From Aliivibrio finisterrensis (GTDB lineage: Bacteria; Pseudomonadota; Gammaproteobacteria; Enterobacterales; Vibrionaceae), in assembly GCF_008933155.1 (NCBI RefSeq), contig NZ_WBVP01000005.1, forward strand, positions 186,001-250,000: 64,000 bases of DNA, read 5' to 3'. The position numbers were made by a program, and so were the translations under genes. The stretch's first letter is position 1. The number at the start of each line of letters is the position of its first letter. The notes beneath the pieces are model-generated. The model was not told where the DNA came from, ran no database searches, and saw only the letters and a list, made by a program, of their open reading frames with translations. This document shows, in pieces, positions 49,131-62,157 of the stretch.

Positions 49131-51224
49131 TTACTGAGTTTTAAAAGCGCTTAATTTCTGAGTTAATGAGTGGCTCTCTTTTGTTAGCTCAGCAGTATCA
49201 TTTAATGAGTTATGCATATCTGAAAGCACTTCGTTAGCGGCTTCGTTAATGCTTGTTACATTACGATTGATCTCTTCAGAGACTGAACTTTGTTCTTCTG
49301 CCGCTGAAGCAATTTGATTATTCATATCATTTGCAACAAGAATAGCAGAGCTGATCTCTTGTAAGTTCTGTTGTGCAATTAATGTTTCTTCTCTTGTAGC
49401 TAATGCTTGTTTTTGACTGCTGTCCATTACCGTCACAATGCTTTGAGTATTTTGTTGTAGTATCACAAGCATACTATTAATTTCTTGAGTTGAGCTTTGA
49501 GTGCGGCTAGCTAGGTTACGAACTTCATCAGCCACAACAGCGAATCCACGCCCTTGCTCACCAGCACGAGCGGCTTCAATTGCAGCATTTAATGCCAGTA
49601 GATTTGTTTGTTCAGCAATTCCACCGATTTCAAGCAGGATTTTTTGGATATCATTACTTGATACGGCTAAGTTAACCACTTGCTCTTGAGCTTCATTAAT
49701 GAACGATGCCAACTCTTCTACGGAAGCTGCTGCATTATTCATGATCTTTTGACCATCTTCACTGCTTGCTTGTATTTGACTTGCCGCTGTCGCAGCTTGT
49801 AATGCTGACGATGCTACTTCTTGAGCTGTTGCGCTCATCTCATTAATTGCCGTTGCTAATTGTGTTACTTCATTAACTTGGCTTTGAAGTTTTATTTGTG
49901 ATTTTTCTGTTTCTGTCATGGTATTTGCCGATGACTGAGAAACTAACTCTGCGGTTTCTTTTGCATTGTGCAGTGTATTTTGAATCTTCTCAATAAAGGT
50001 ATTAAACCAGAACGCCAATTGGCCGATTTCATCTTTAGAGGCAACATTAATACGTTGCGTTAAATCACCATCGCCTTGAGCAATATTTTCAAAGTGGTTG
50101 GTTAGATTAATAAGTGTTGTTCCGATACTTTTGGCAATAAAGAAAATCAGTATGATGCCAATAATAGATGACACTAGGCCACTTAATAAGCCATTAGAAA
50201 GTGCTTGTTGGCTTAGCTCATTACTAAAGTGATTAAAATCAGTAATTTCTTGTTGTAGCACTTCAGTTGGTATAGATACCATAACAATCCATGGCTTTGC
50301 GCCCGTATTGATTGTAGAAATAGCGGTTTTAAAATGTCCTATATTTTTTAGAAAAGAGGCGTTGTTGCGTGATTCTCGCTGAATATCATTCCAGTGATTT
50401 GCAAAATCATCTTTTACTTTTTCGCCAACTAGATTTTCATCTTGGCTAAAAGAAAGTAAGCGACCCTCCCAAGAGGCAATAGAAACTACAGCTCCAGGGA
50501 TCCCAATGGTGTCTGCTGCTTGTTTACTAATAGCTTGAAAACTTTTGATGGACCAATCATAACCAAGAGATCCGACTATTTTGTTATTTGATCGTAATGG
50601 TAGGCTAATTGTCGTGATTAGCTCTTGGTTGCCTCTTACATTGTAATAATACGGCTCCATTACAAAGCTGTTACCTGTTTCATAAGGCGTTAAATGCCAT
50701 TCATCAATACGCTCACCATTATCATTTAGTGACGTATTTTTAAAACTCTCCATTCCAAGAGCTTCAAAACTTGTGTCTGTCGGTGAGAAGAAGGGAGCAA
50801 GCACACCTTGTTTGTTAAGCGCTTTTTGAGTTAATTCAGAATCATCATAATTAAATCGGCTGTGCTCCCACACCATAAAGCCCGCAAAAACACTGTCATT
50901 TTGATTTTTTAATGAAGATGTAAATTGTCTAATTAGAAGCTGGGCATCTGCACTTGTATCATTTGATAACTCTAAAACTGATTTGAGTTGTTTTAAGTTG
51001 CTGATTACAGGGGAAAAAAGCCCATTAAGTTCTGCGCTTTGTTGATTGGCAATGGAGAGTAACTTATAGTCAATGTTATCTGAAAGCTGTGAGGATACAT
51101 GCTCCGTGATGTCTTTATTAACTTTATCATAAGAAATAGTAGTAAAAAACATGGCGGTACTTAGCGTAATAAATATCGCAATTCCGGCACTAACAGCAAT
51201 TCGAGTTTTGATGGATTTAAACAT
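49131..51224 (-). CDS. Methyl-accepting chemotaxis protein with Cache sensor
   Basis: A 697-residue chemoreceptor. The first membrane helix (about 9-29), a large periplasmic region (about 30-340) of Cache type, a second helix (about 345-370), a HAMP domain and a cytoplasmic signalling domain follow in order. The hairpin tip [20 protein letters not shown] is intact, with [15 protein letters not shown] after it, so it should couple to CheW and CheA. In the sensor, [14 protein letters not shown] fits a Cache domain. The ligand is unknown. It has no CheR-tethering pentapeptide at its end. Confidence 0.93.
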   Translation of the reverse strand: MFKSIKTRIAVSAGIAIFITLSTAMFFTTISYDKVNKDITEHVSSQLSDNIDYKLLSIANQQSAELNGLFSPVISNLKQLKSVLELSNDTSADAQLLIRQFTSSLKNQNDSVFAGFMVWEHSRFNYDDSELTQKALNKQGVLAPFFSPTDTSFEALGMESFKNTSLNDNGERIDEWHLTPYETGNSFVMEPYYYNVRGNQELITTISLPLRSNNKIVGSLGYDWSIKSFQAISKQAADTIGIPGAVVSIASWEGRLLSFSQDENLVGEKVKDDFANHWNDIQRESRNNASFLKNIGHFKTAISTINTGAKPWIVMVSIPTEVLQQEITDFNHFSNELSQQALSNGLLSGLVSSIIGIILIFFIAKSIGTTLINLTNHFENIAQGDGDLTQRINVASKDEIGQLAFWFNTFIEKIQNTLHNAKETAELVSQSSANTMTETEKSQIKLQSQVNEVTQLATAINEMSATAQEVASSALQAATAASQIQASSEDGQKIMNNAAASVEELASFINEAQEQVVNLAVSSNDIQKILLEIGGIAEQTNLLALNAAIEAARAGEQGRGFAVVADEVRNLASRTQSSTQEINSMLVILQQNTQSIVTVMDSSQKQALATREETLIAQQNLQEISSAILVANDMNNQIASAAEEQSSVSEEINRNVTSINEAANEVLSDMHNSLNDTAELTKESHSLTQKLSAFKTQ

Positions 51225-51531
51225 GATTTTTTAAATAATAAGTAAGGTTGTGTAATATATAGCGGCATTAAGTCAAATGTCATTAAGGTATTTTGTTGTT
51301 TATAGTTTGAAATAACTATTTTATGTAAGTGAAGGTAATTTATATGAATGTAATTGGTTGCCTATATTTATATCATTCATATTTTTTCGTATTACTATGT
51401 ATATATTATGTGTGTATATTAAGTAATAATTTATTTAATGTGCTTTTATATATATAAAATAATGAACACTTCCCTAATGGCTTTCTGTTATTCTTATGCG
51501 GTTATAGTAACTATTTTATAGTGAGAAAAAA

Positions 51532-51960
51532 ATGAACAAAAAATTGTTGGTACCTTTGTTGTTTTCTGTGGCTTTAATGGGGTGTGACGACGCAAATGAA
51601 GCGATTGATAAAGCACAAGAGGCTGCAAATAAAGCCGTAGATATGGCTCAAGAAAAGCTAGAGTCAGTAGATCTAGAAGCGATTAATATTGAACAATTTG
51701 GTGATGCAGCCAGCTCAGCATCTGAGCTTGCAGAGTCAATTGATGAAGCGTTAAATGCGGATTACAGTAACCCTGAAGCTCTAGTTGAAATTCAAGAGCA
51801 TATTGCTAACGCATACAGTTGTTTAGTTGAGGCGTCATCAGAATCAAGTGCTGAGAAATTAGTAAATAAAGTGATGTCGACGATTTCAAACCAAGAAGCG
51901 CAGAGCTTAATTGAGAAAGGCATTGAAAGCGCAAAAGAAATGCAAGCGTGTGTGATGTAA
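51532..51960 (+). CDS. Small helical lipoprotein of unknown function
   Basis: A 142-residue protein with a lipobox ALMGC (lipidated Cys18). The mature part is Ala/Glu-rich and helical, with a first stretch DDANEAIDKAQEAANKAVD that reads like an amphipathic helix of the Lpp or YtxH type. Two further Cys are near residues 96 and 140. I recognise no family. Asp follows the lipid Cys at +2, which in E. coli would favour the inner membrane; vibrios may not follow that rule. It is monocistronic, preceded by 307 AT-rich bases that hold its promoter. Confidence 0.82.
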   Translation: MNKKLLVPLLFSVALMGCDDANEAIDKAQEAANKAVDMAQEKLESVDLEAINIEQFGDAASSASELAESIDEALNADYSNPEALVEIQEHIANAYSCLVEASSESSAEKLVNKVMSTISNQEAQSLIEKGIESAKEMQACVM

Positions 51961-51962
51961 TT

Positions 51963-51978
51963 ATACCAATCGTAGTAA
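51963..51978 (+). repeat. Copy 1 of a 16-base dispersed motif
   Basis: ATACCAATCGTAGTAA lies two bases after the stop of the small lipoprotein. An identical copy is at 59221-59236 on the other strand. Confidence 0.8.
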
Positions 51979-51987
51979 AAACCGAAT

Positions 51988-52039
51988 AAAAAAGCCCTGT
52001 AACAGTACGCTTTAAAGGCTTTTGATACAGGGCTTTTTA
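51988..52039. terminator. Bidirectional terminator between the lipoprotein gene and purB
   Basis: AAAAAGCCCTGTA / TACAGGGCTTTTT around a 24-base loop that can fold further. A and T runs flank it. Confidence 0.9.
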
Positions 52040-52078
52040 GTGCTTGTTAATCTATCTGGTTAAAAATAACCGTAAAGA

Positions 52079-53458
<1,380 letters not shown>

Positions 53459-53485
53459 CTAGATGTGTAATAAAGGTTAGTGGAT

Positions 53486-53512
53486 AAAGCCTGCTTATTA
53501 TAAACAGGCTTT
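53486..53512 (-). other. Hairpin between hflD and purB
   Basis: AAAGCCTG / CAGGCTTT with an 11-base loop, five bases past the hflD stop. On the minus strand the flank is ATCCAC, so it is not a full terminator; it may process or weaken the mnmA-hflD-purB transcript. Confidence 0.5.
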
Positions 53513-53516
53513 AATT

Positions 53517-54134
53517 TTAAATTCGAGCTAAAATTATTTTTGCTTGCTCTACCATCTTTTTACGACCAAAAATTAAGTGGCGGCGTTTGCCCCCCGTTTG
53601 ACGCCATAATACGGCTGAGCGAATACCAGAAAGTAATAATGCTCGAACCTTATGTTGTGTCATTGGTTGTTGTAAAATAGACGGTGTGCCAGTGACTTGA
53701 ATGCGAGGTCCCATTGGGCTGATCACATCTAAGTAAATGCTGGCAATGTTGCTTAGCATTTGTTCGTCATGAATATCAAAATGTTCAAGTTGACGCTCAA
53801 TGGTACTAATGCGTTCGCCAAGCTTGCTCATGCCATCGCGGTGGCCAGCAAGTTTGCGCTCTAGTGCCATTAAGCTGATCAGGTAGCGAGTTAACTCACT
53901 GCCTGATGGGGTATTGTCAAAGTCTTGAACCAGACATTCTAAACCAACGCGCAAGTTAGCTTCATTGCCGTATACGGCTAGCGTATTACTTGGGTTGGTT
54001 TCTAAAATAGATTGAATAGCAGTATCAAACGCAGCTTGATCACAGTGCCCATCTTTCGCGATTTTTTGTACTAGGCTTGCTGCTTGGCAGATGCCTGCAA
54101 ATGCAATGGTTCTGTCAAATAAAGTATTCGCCAC
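53517..54134 (-). CDS. hflD: HflD, inner-membrane-associated regulator protein
   Basis: A 205-residue helical protein of the HflD family. E. coli HflD affects stability of the lambda CII protein; its native job is unclear. Typical blocks are [15 protein letters not shown] near the N-terminus and [17 protein letters not shown] in the last third. It starts 11 bases after mnmA, so the two are co-transcribed. Confidence 0.92.
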   Translation of the reverse strand: MANTLFDRTIAFAGICQAASLVQKIAKDGHCDQAAFDTAIQSILETNPSNTLAVYGNEANLRVGLECLVQDFDNTPSGSELTRYLISLMALERKLAGHRDGMSKLGERISTIERQLEHFDIHDEQMLSNIASIYLDVISPMGPRIQVTGTPSILQQPMTQHKVRALLLSGIRSAVLWRQTGGKRRHLIFGRKKMVEQAKIILARI

Positions 54135-54145
54135 GTATTAGCTCC

Positions 54146-55270
54146 TTAAATACGCTCTTCAATAATACCGCCACCTAGACATACTTCGCCTAAGTAGAAA
54201 ACAGCAGATTGACCAGGAGTCACTGCAATTTGCGGTTCGTCAAAAATCACTTTAATGTTTTCATCATCAACAGGGATGATCGTACAAGGGATATCGGTTT
54301 GACGGTAACGTGTTTTTACTGTGCAGCTCAATGGTGCTTTAATTACTTCGCGATCAACCCAGTGAAGTTGAGACGCTAGTAGGCCCTGAGATTTCAGTAA
54401 TGGGTGATCTTTACCTTGAACGGCAATTAACACGTTACGTTTTAAATCTTTCTCACCAACAAACCATGGGTCTTCATTCCCGCCGCCGCCTTTGGTGCCG
54501 CCAATGTGTAGACCTTTACGTTGACCTAAAGTGTGATACATCAAACCTTGGTGCTGACCAATCACTTTGCCTTCAGGGGTTTCGATATTGCCTGGTTGTG
54601 CTGGTAGGTATTTACCTAAGAATTCAGTGAATTTACGCTCACCAATAAAGCAGATACCAGTAGAATCTTTTTTCTTCGCTGTGATCAAATCTTGCTCTTC
54701 AGCAATGCGGCGTACTTCTGGTTTTTCTAGTTCACCAACAGGGAATAGGCTGCGAGCAACTTGCTCAGAGCTTAATGTGTATAAGAAGTAGCTTTGATCT
54801 TTGTTTGAATCCAAACCACGTAGCATTTGTGGTTTAACACCATTTGCGATTTCTTCTGCTGTTGGGAAGGTACGACGAACGTAGTGACCCATTGCAATGA
54901 AATCAGCATCAAGTACTTCATCAGCAAACTCTAAGAAAGCTTTAAATTTGATTTCTTTGTTACATAGAATATCAGGGTTTGGCGTACGACCCGCTTTGTA
55001 TTCCTCTAAGAAATATTCAAAAACGTTGTCCCAATATTCAGATGCAAAATTAATGGTGTGAAGGTGGATACCTAATTTGTCACACACCGCTTGTGCATCG
55101 GCTAAATCTTCGGCTGCTGTACAATATTCCTCGTTGTCATCTTCTTCCCAGTTTTTCATGAAAAGACCTTCAACTTGGTATCCTTGTTGCTGAAGTAGAT
55201 AGGCTGATACTGAAGAATCCACACCACCGGACATACCGACGATGACTTTCTTTTGGCTGTTGTCTGACAT
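54146..55270 (-). CDS. mnmA: tRNA 2-thiouridylase MnmA
   Basis: A 374-residue enzyme that makes 2-thiouridine at the wobble base of Lys, Glu and Gln tRNAs. The PP-loop GMSGGVDSS is at residues 12-20. Catalytic Cys103 is in [10 protein letters not shown] and Cys207 in [10 protein letters not shown]. The C-terminal beta-barrel domain is complete. It is the first gene of mnmA-hflD-purB and is divergent from the small unknown gene at 55469. Confidence 0.97.
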   Translation of the reverse strand: MSDNSQKKVIVGMSGGVDSSVSAYLLQQQGYQVEGLFMKNWEEDDNEEYCTAAEDLADAQAVCDKLGIHLHTINFASEYWDNVFEYFLEEYKAGRTPNPDILCNKEIKFKAFLEFADEVLDADFIAMGHYVRRTFPTAEEIANGVKPQMLRGLDSNKDQSYFLYTLSSEQVARSLFPVGELEKPEVRRIAEEQDLITAKKKDSTGICFIGERKFTEFLGKYLPAQPGNIETPEGKVIGQHQGLMYHTLGQRKGLHIGGTKGGGGNEDPWFVGEKDLKRNVLIAVQGKDHPLLKSQGLLASQLHWVDREVIKAPLSCTVKTRYRQTDIPCTIIPVDDENIKVIFDEPQIAVTPGQSAVFYLGEVCLGGGIIEERI

Positions 55271-55468
55271 TCTTTAACACCACTAATAAAACTTGAGGCA
55301 GATTCTAACAGAAAGAATATGCTGGTGACAGATCCGAGAGTAAAATCACATAATTATATTAATGACTTTGCTGTATATAGAGTACATATTGGGGAGCGAA
55401 TTTATTATTTAAACTACTTTTTTAACCATTTATGGCATAGTAGACGAAATTATTAAGCGAGAAGTAAG

Positions 55469-55741
55469 ATGACAGATCAACAAGACGATTTCATGACTGA
55501 AGAAACACTGATTGAAACCGTAAAGAATCAAATTGAAGATGGCAGCCCAATCGCGGTAAAAGAAACATTAATGCGCCTAGTGATGACGGGTAATCCGCGT
55601 GAAGAAGCGATTGAAATGATGGCGTGTGCACTTGCTATTGAAGTGTTTGATGTAATGAAGAATGGCGCAGAGTTTAATCAAAAGCGTTATAAAGAAAACT
55701 TAGAATCATTACCTGATATGAGCTTTATGGGCGATGAATAA
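55469..55741 (+). CDS. Small acidic protein of unknown function
   Basis: A 90-residue acidic helical protein starting MTDQQDDFMTEETLIETVKN. A core with AVKETLMRLVMTGNPREEAIEMMACALA is likely a helical bundle, and it ends in an acidic tail MSFMGDE. No membrane helix, signal or nucleotide motif is visible. The coding frame uses ordinary codons, has AAGCGAGAAG upstream and ends at a strong terminator, so it is a real gene. I do not recognise the family. It is divergent from mnmA. Confidence 0.75.
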   Translation: MTDQQDDFMTEETLIETVKNQIEDGSPIAVKETLMRLVMTGNPREEAIEMMACALAIEVFDVMKNGAEFNQKRYKENLESLPDMSFMGDE

Positions 55742-55782
55742 TCTCAATATTAATAGGCAGTAATTGTCTTTGATGTTGAAAT

Positions 55783-55820
55783 AAAAAGGCCTGATAGTGT
55801 TGAAGCTATCAGGCCTTTTT
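55783..55820. terminator. Bidirectional terminator after the 90-residue protein gene
   Basis: AAAAAGGCCTGATAG / CTATCAGGCCTTTTT, 15 perfect pairs. It also ends the small lipoprotein gene on the other strand. Confidence 0.96.
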
Positions 55821-55835
55821 GTATAAAGTAATACC

Positions 55836-56009
55836 TTAATCAGCACACCCTATTTCACCAGTTAACATACAGTTTTGCTGCTGTTTCTCTTGGTTTTTAT
55901 AGTGCTCATTAGTTAATTCTGTCGAGTTAATGTCAGCTCTGTCTGCTGGAGCGCAAGCACTTAACAGCAGTACGCTAGCAATCCCTACTGCTTTAATCAT
56001 AGTATTCAT
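55836..56009 (-). CDS. Small 57-residue lipoprotein
   Basis: An ATG-to-TAA frame with a full lipoprotein signal: MNTMIKAVGIASVLLLSACA, lipobox LSAC with the lipidated Cys at 19. The mature peptide of 39 residues is polar, with a KNQEKQQQN stretch and two later Cys (48 and 55) that could form a disulfide. AAGG lies eight bases before the ATG. A strong bidirectional terminator lies 16 bases past the stop. These three signs support a real but easily missed gene. Function is unknown. Confidence 0.72.
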   Translation of the reverse strand: MNTMIKAVGIASVLLLSACAPADRADINSTELTNEHYKNQEKQQQNCMLTGEIGCAD

Positions 56010-56111
56010 AATGATGCCTTTATTTTTATAATTGATGTGATCAGTCTAATTTAAAAAGCACCAAACAGGTAGCATAAATTAACGTTTCTATTACATATTA
56101 ATCAATTGTTT

Positions 56112-56732
56112 TTAAAGTGATACTTCTTTCCATGTACCATGTTCTACATCTTTAATGGTCCAATCGCCCATTGAGTAGCGAATTAAACGCAATGTAGGAA
56201 AACCAATATGTGCTGTCATGCGTCGAACTTGACGATTACGGCCTTCAATAATCGTTATCGCAATCCACGTGGTTGGAATGGCCGCTCGAAATCGAACAGG
56301 AGGGTTGCGCTCCCATACGTCAGGCTCTGCCATTACTTCCACTTTTGCTGGAAGTGTCATGCCATCTTTTAGCTCTACACCTTGGCGAAGCTTCTCTAAA
56401 TCTTCTTCAGTAGGAGCGCCTTCAACTTGTACCCAATAGGTTTTTGGCGATTTAGATTCTGGCTGAGTTAATCGCGCTTGCAGGACACCATCATTGGTCA
56501 AGATTAATAAACCTTCGCTATCGCGATCAAGGCGACCAGCAGCATAAACATCTTTTACTGAAATAAAATCTGCGAGCGTCTGGCGATGTTGGTCATCAGT
56601 AAATTGACTCAATACATCAAAAGGTTTATTAAAGATAAGGACTTTACGATCTTTTGGTGCAGGGCGTGGTTTTTGAGCCGTTTTTTTCTTAAAGGCTGGT
56701 TTTTTCCAATTAGGGGAACGCTTGAATGTCAT
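56112..56732 (-). CDS. rluE: 23S rRNA pseudouridine-2457 synthase RluE
   Basis: A 206-residue pseudouridine synthase of the RsuA family. The catalytic Asp is in [17 protein letters not shown], and the C-terminal block is [23 protein letters not shown]. There is no S4 domain, as expected for RluE; instead a basic N-terminal tail of about 28 residues rich in Lys and Arg may bind RNA. The divergent pairing with icd matches E. coli, which supports the name. Confidence 0.93.
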   Translation of the reverse strand: MTFKRSPNWKKPAFKKKTAQKPRPAPKDRKVLIFNKPFDVLSQFTDDQHRQTLADFISVKDVYAAGRLDRDSEGLLILTNDGVLQARLTQPESKSPKTYWVQVEGAPTEEDLEKLRQGVELKDGMTLPAKVEVMAEPDVWERNPPVRFRAAIPTTWIAITIIEGRNRQVRRMTAHIGFPTLRLIRYSMGDWTIKDVEHGTWKEVSL

Positions 56733-56902
56733 GTTAACTACCTTGCAAAATTGTAAAGCTTTTGTGGCGTTTAGTTTTAAAGTTCGCCGCTTTTCGCTAT
56801 AGTACGCGCGTGAAACAAGAGACTAATAAAAATAAAGTCGGTAAATTACAAAGCCTATTATACGTTTTGTTATGGGTTTTGTGGATTAAATAGGGAAATT
56901 AA

Positions 56903-59131
<2,229 letters not shown>

Positions 59132-59167
59132 TTCATCGATTACATATAAATAGTCGGTAGATAAAAT

Positions 59168-59206
59168 AAAGCCTTGAGATAGCGATATCTCAAGGCTTTT
59201 TCTATT
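59168..59206. terminator. Terminator of icd, possibly bidirectional
   Basis: AAAGCCTTGAGATA-GCGA-TATCTCAAGGCTTT, 14 perfect pairs and a T run; an A-rich left flank could let it end ycgB too. Confidence 0.95.
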
Positions 59207-59220
59207 TAACCGCTAGGGCG

Positions 59221-59236
59221 TTACTACGATTGGTAT
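59221..59236 (-). repeat. Copy 2 of a 16-base dispersed motif
   Basis: On the minus strand ATACCAATCGTAGTAA begins at the last base of the ycgB stop region (TAATACCAAT contains the stop). It is identical to 51963-51978. Confidence 0.8.
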
Positions 59237-60753
59237 TAAATACTGGTATTGTAATAATTACGTTTTGGGCAAGAGCAGATAATTTCTGCGCGATTAAATG
59301 AAATAACCTCTTCTAGAACAACGTCAAACCCCCATAGACGGTGAAGATGCTTCATTACTTCTTCATGACCTTTATCTAAAGGGATACGGTTATGTGGAAT
59401 ATGACGAAGAATTAACGATCTATCCCCACGAACATCAACATTCCACACCTGAATATTGGGTTCAAGATTACTTAAGTTATATTGAGCCGCTAATTTTTCT
59501 CTGATCTCTCGATAACCACTTTCATCATGAATTGCGTTAATCTCGATATGTTTATTTTTATCATTATCTAAAATAGAAAATAGCTTAAATTCTCGAATAA
59601 GTTTCGGGGATAAATATTGGCTAATAAAGCTCTCATCTTTGAAGTTATGCATTGCAAAGTGAACCGCATCGAGCCAATCACTGCCTGCTAAATCAGGAAA
59701 CCATTCCTTGTCTTCATCGGTTGGATCTTCACAAATTCGACGAATGTCTTGGAACATAGCAAAACCAAGAGCGTAAGGGTTGATACCACTGTAGTAAGGG
59801 CTGTTGTAGCTAGGCTGAGCAACGACATTTGTATGGCTGTGTAAGAACTCGAGAATAAACTTTTCAGATACTAAGCCTTCATCATAAAGATGGTTAAGAA
59901 TCGTATAATGCCAAAACGTTGCCCAGCCCTCGTTCATCACTTGTGTCTGTTTTTGTGGGTAAAAATATTGACTTATCTTTCGAATAATACGAACTACTTC
60001 TCGTTGCCATGACTCCAGAAGAGGCGCATGTTTTTCAATAAAATATAGAATGTTTTCTTGTGGCTCAGAAGGAAAACGGATCTTTTCTTCGGTATTTTCT
60101 TCTTTGGCTTTTGGTACGGTTCGCCATAGGTCATTTACTTGAGACTGAAGGTAGGCTTCTCTGTCTTCTTGGCGGATTTTTTCTTCTGCAATTGAGATTT
60201 TTTCTGGGCGCTTGTATCTATCTACCCCATAATTCATCAAAGCGTGACAAGAATCGAGAATTTTTTCGACTTCATCAACCCCATACTTTTCTTCGCATTT
60301 AGAGAGATATTGTTGAGCAAAAAGTAAATAATCGACAATAGAACTCGCATCTGTCCATGTTTGAAAAAGGTAGTTGCCTTTAAAGAAAGAATTATGACCA
60401 TAACAGGCGTGTGCCATGACTAAAGCTTGCATGGTAATGGTATTTTCTTCCATTAAATAAGCAATGCAGGGGGATGAGTTGATCACTATTTCATAGGCCA
60501 ATCCCATTTGTCCGTGCTTGTAATTTTGTTCTGTTTGGATAAATTTTTTTCCAAATGACCAGTGATGATAATTGATAGGCATACCGACACTGGAGTAGGC
60601 ATCCATCATTTGCTCGGCAGTAATGATCTCAATTTGGTTTGGATAGGTATCCAAGCGATAATGCTTAGCTACACGTTTAATCTCTACATGATACTGTTCT
60701 AGCATTTGAAAGGTCCAATCTGGCCCATCAGGTAGCTTTGTTGTCCTTTTCAT
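59236..60753 (-). CDS. ycgB: SpoVR family protein YcgB
   Basis: A 505-residue SpoVR-family protein. The N-terminal segment SPCIAYLMEENT and HACYGHNSFFKGNYLF, the middle block MNEGWATFWHYTILN and the LGFAMFQDIRRI segment are conserved in the family. It is named for spore cortex formation in Bacillus, but in Gammaproteobacteria it travels with YeaG and YeaH and is linked to stress or stationary phase. Biochemical activity is unknown. It starts nine bases after yeaH, so the two share a transcript. Confidence 0.93.
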   Translation of the reverse strand: MKRTTKLPDGPDWTFQMLEQYHVEIKRVAKHYRLDTYPNQIEIITAEQMMDAYSSVGMPINYHHWSFGKKFIQTEQNYKHGQMGLAYEIVINSSPCIAYLMEENTITMQALVMAHACYGHNSFFKGNYLFQTWTDASSIVDYLLFAQQYLSKCEEKYGVDEVEKILDSCHALMNYGVDRYKRPEKISIAEEKIRQEDREAYLQSQVNDLWRTVPKAKEENTEEKIRFPSEPQENILYFIEKHAPLLESWQREVVRIIRKISQYFYPQKQTQVMNEGWATFWHYTILNHLYDEGLVSEKFILEFLHSHTNVVAQPSYNSPYYSGINPYALGFAMFQDIRRICEDPTDEDKEWFPDLAGSDWLDAVHFAMHNFKDESFISQYLSPKLIREFKLFSILDNDKNKHIEINAIHDESGYREIREKLAAQYNLSNLEPNIQVWNVDVRGDRSLILRHIPHNRIPLDKGHEEVMKHLHRLWGFDVVLEEVISFNRAEIICSCPKRNYYNTSI

Positions 60754-60762
60754 TCTTGCCTC

Positions 60763-62031
60763 CTAAGCCAGTTGTTTTTGAAACAGCTCTCTAAATATTG
60801 GATAGATATCTTCAATTGAACGAATGTTTTTCATGGCGAAGTTATCGAACCCTTGTGTTACTTTTTCATACTCGGTCCAGAGAGTTTGATGATGACGTTT
60901 GGTGATCTCAATATAAGAGTAGTACTGACAGGTAGGTAAAATAGAAGCAGTCAGTAATTCTTTACATTTGGGTGAGTCATCAGCCCAGTTATCGCCATCT
61001 GATGCTTGAGCGGCATAGATGTTCCATTCGTTATTTGGGAAGCGCTCAGCAACAATCTTTTTCATCAGTCTAAGTGCGCTTGAAACCATGGTTCCGCCCG
61101 TTTCTTGAGAGTAAAAAAAGTCATGCTCATTAACTTCTTTTGCTTGGGTGTGATGGCGTATAAAAATCACTTCTACATTTTCATAGGTACGAGTAAGGAA
61201 CAGATAAAGGAGTACATAGAAACGTTTAGCGATATCTTTGGTCGCTTGATCCATTGAGCCTGAGACATCCATTAAACAAAACATCACAGCTTGGCTTGAT
61301 GGTATGGGTGTTCTTTCGTAGTTTTTATAACGTAAATCAAAAGAGTCGATATAGGGAACGTGTTTGATTTTTTCCCGTAACGCTTCTATTTCTTCCTGCA
61401 TTTTTCGAATAGCAAGTGGGCGGCTAGGCTCGCTGGCTTTAATGTATTCTAACTCTTGCTCTAATTCATTTAGCAGTCTTTTTTTTCCTGCGGTCATCGC
61501 AGTACGTCGAGCAAGAGATTGCTGTAATGAACGAACAATATCGATATTAGAAGGAACCCCAGCGGTTTGATAACCAGCTCGGTGTGTTTCCCATTCAGTT
61601 ATTTTTTGAACTTGGTTTTTCTCAAGATTAGGTAATTCAAGTTCTTCAAATAGAATGTCTAAGTATTCGTCTTTTGAGATCTGAAAACTAAATTCATCCT
61701 CACCTTCGCCATCTGCACTGGCATCTCCAGCACCTGCACCTCCACCATTTCCTCCTTGTGGTCGTTCAATTTTGTCACCTTTAATAAATTGATCATTACC
61801 AGGAAGAACTCGTTCACGAATGCCTCCTTGCCCTTGGTGAAAAACTGGCTCAGAAATATCCCCTTTAGGGATCGAAATGCTTTCACCGCTCTCAGTATTG
61901 GTTACTGAACGTTGATTTACAGCATCGGAAACCGCACGTTTAATTTGGTCTTTGTGGCGACGAATAAAGCGCTGTCTATTGACGGTGCTTTTCTTTTTGC
62001 CATTTAACCTTCGGTCAATAAATTGAGCCAT
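60763..62031 (-). CDS. yeaH: YeaH/YhbH family VWA-like protein
   Basis: A 422-residue protein of the DUF444 family. A basic N-terminus with [20 protein letters not shown], a Gly-rich flexible segment (about 85-110) and a C-terminal von Willebrand A-like domain with the metal site DVSGSMDQ are visible. The protein partners with the YeaG kinase. Its molecular role is unknown. It lies between yeaG and ycgB, 126 and 9 bases away respectively. Confidence 0.94.
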   Translation of the reverse strand: MAQFIDRRLNGKKKSTVNRQRFIRRHKDQIKRAVSDAVNQRSVTNTESGESISIPKGDISEPVFHQGQGGIRERVLPGNDQFIKGDKIERPQGGNGGGAGAGDASADGEGEDEFSFQISKDEYLDILFEELELPNLEKNQVQKITEWETHRAGYQTAGVPSNIDIVRSLQQSLARRTAMTAGKKRLLNELEQELEYIKASEPSRPLAIRKMQEEIEALREKIKHVPYIDSFDLRYKNYERTPIPSSQAVMFCLMDVSGSMDQATKDIAKRFYVLLYLFLTRTYENVEVIFIRHHTQAKEVNEHDFFYSQETGGTMVSSALRLMKKIVAERFPNNEWNIYAAQASDGDNWADDSPKCKELLTASILPTCQYYSYIEITKRHHQTLWTEYEKVTQGFDNFAMKNIRSIEDIYPIFRELFQKQLA

Positions 62032-62116
62032 AATATTGCCCTCCTAATTCATATCACCTCAATTAAGTTTTAATCTATTTATATAGACATCAACTTAGTC
62101 AAAATGTTATCGGTTT

Positions 62117-62137
62117 AGCCCATCTTGATGATGGGCT
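62117..62137 (-). other. Hairpin between yeaG and yeaH
   Basis: AGCCCATC / GATGGGCT with a five-base loop, 20 bases past the yeaG stop and flanked by TGTTA / TAACA arms. There is no T run, so it is more likely a processing or stabilising hairpin within the operon. Confidence 0.55.
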
Positions 62138-62157
62138 GTAACATCCTGTTATAATAA

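Noticed and set aside
51344-51457. A 37-codon frame starting MNVIGCLYLYHSY upstream of the lipoprotein gene
   Set aside because: It lies in extremely AT-rich DNA, its residues are mostly those expected from AT-rich codons, and it likely overlaps the lipoprotein promoter region.
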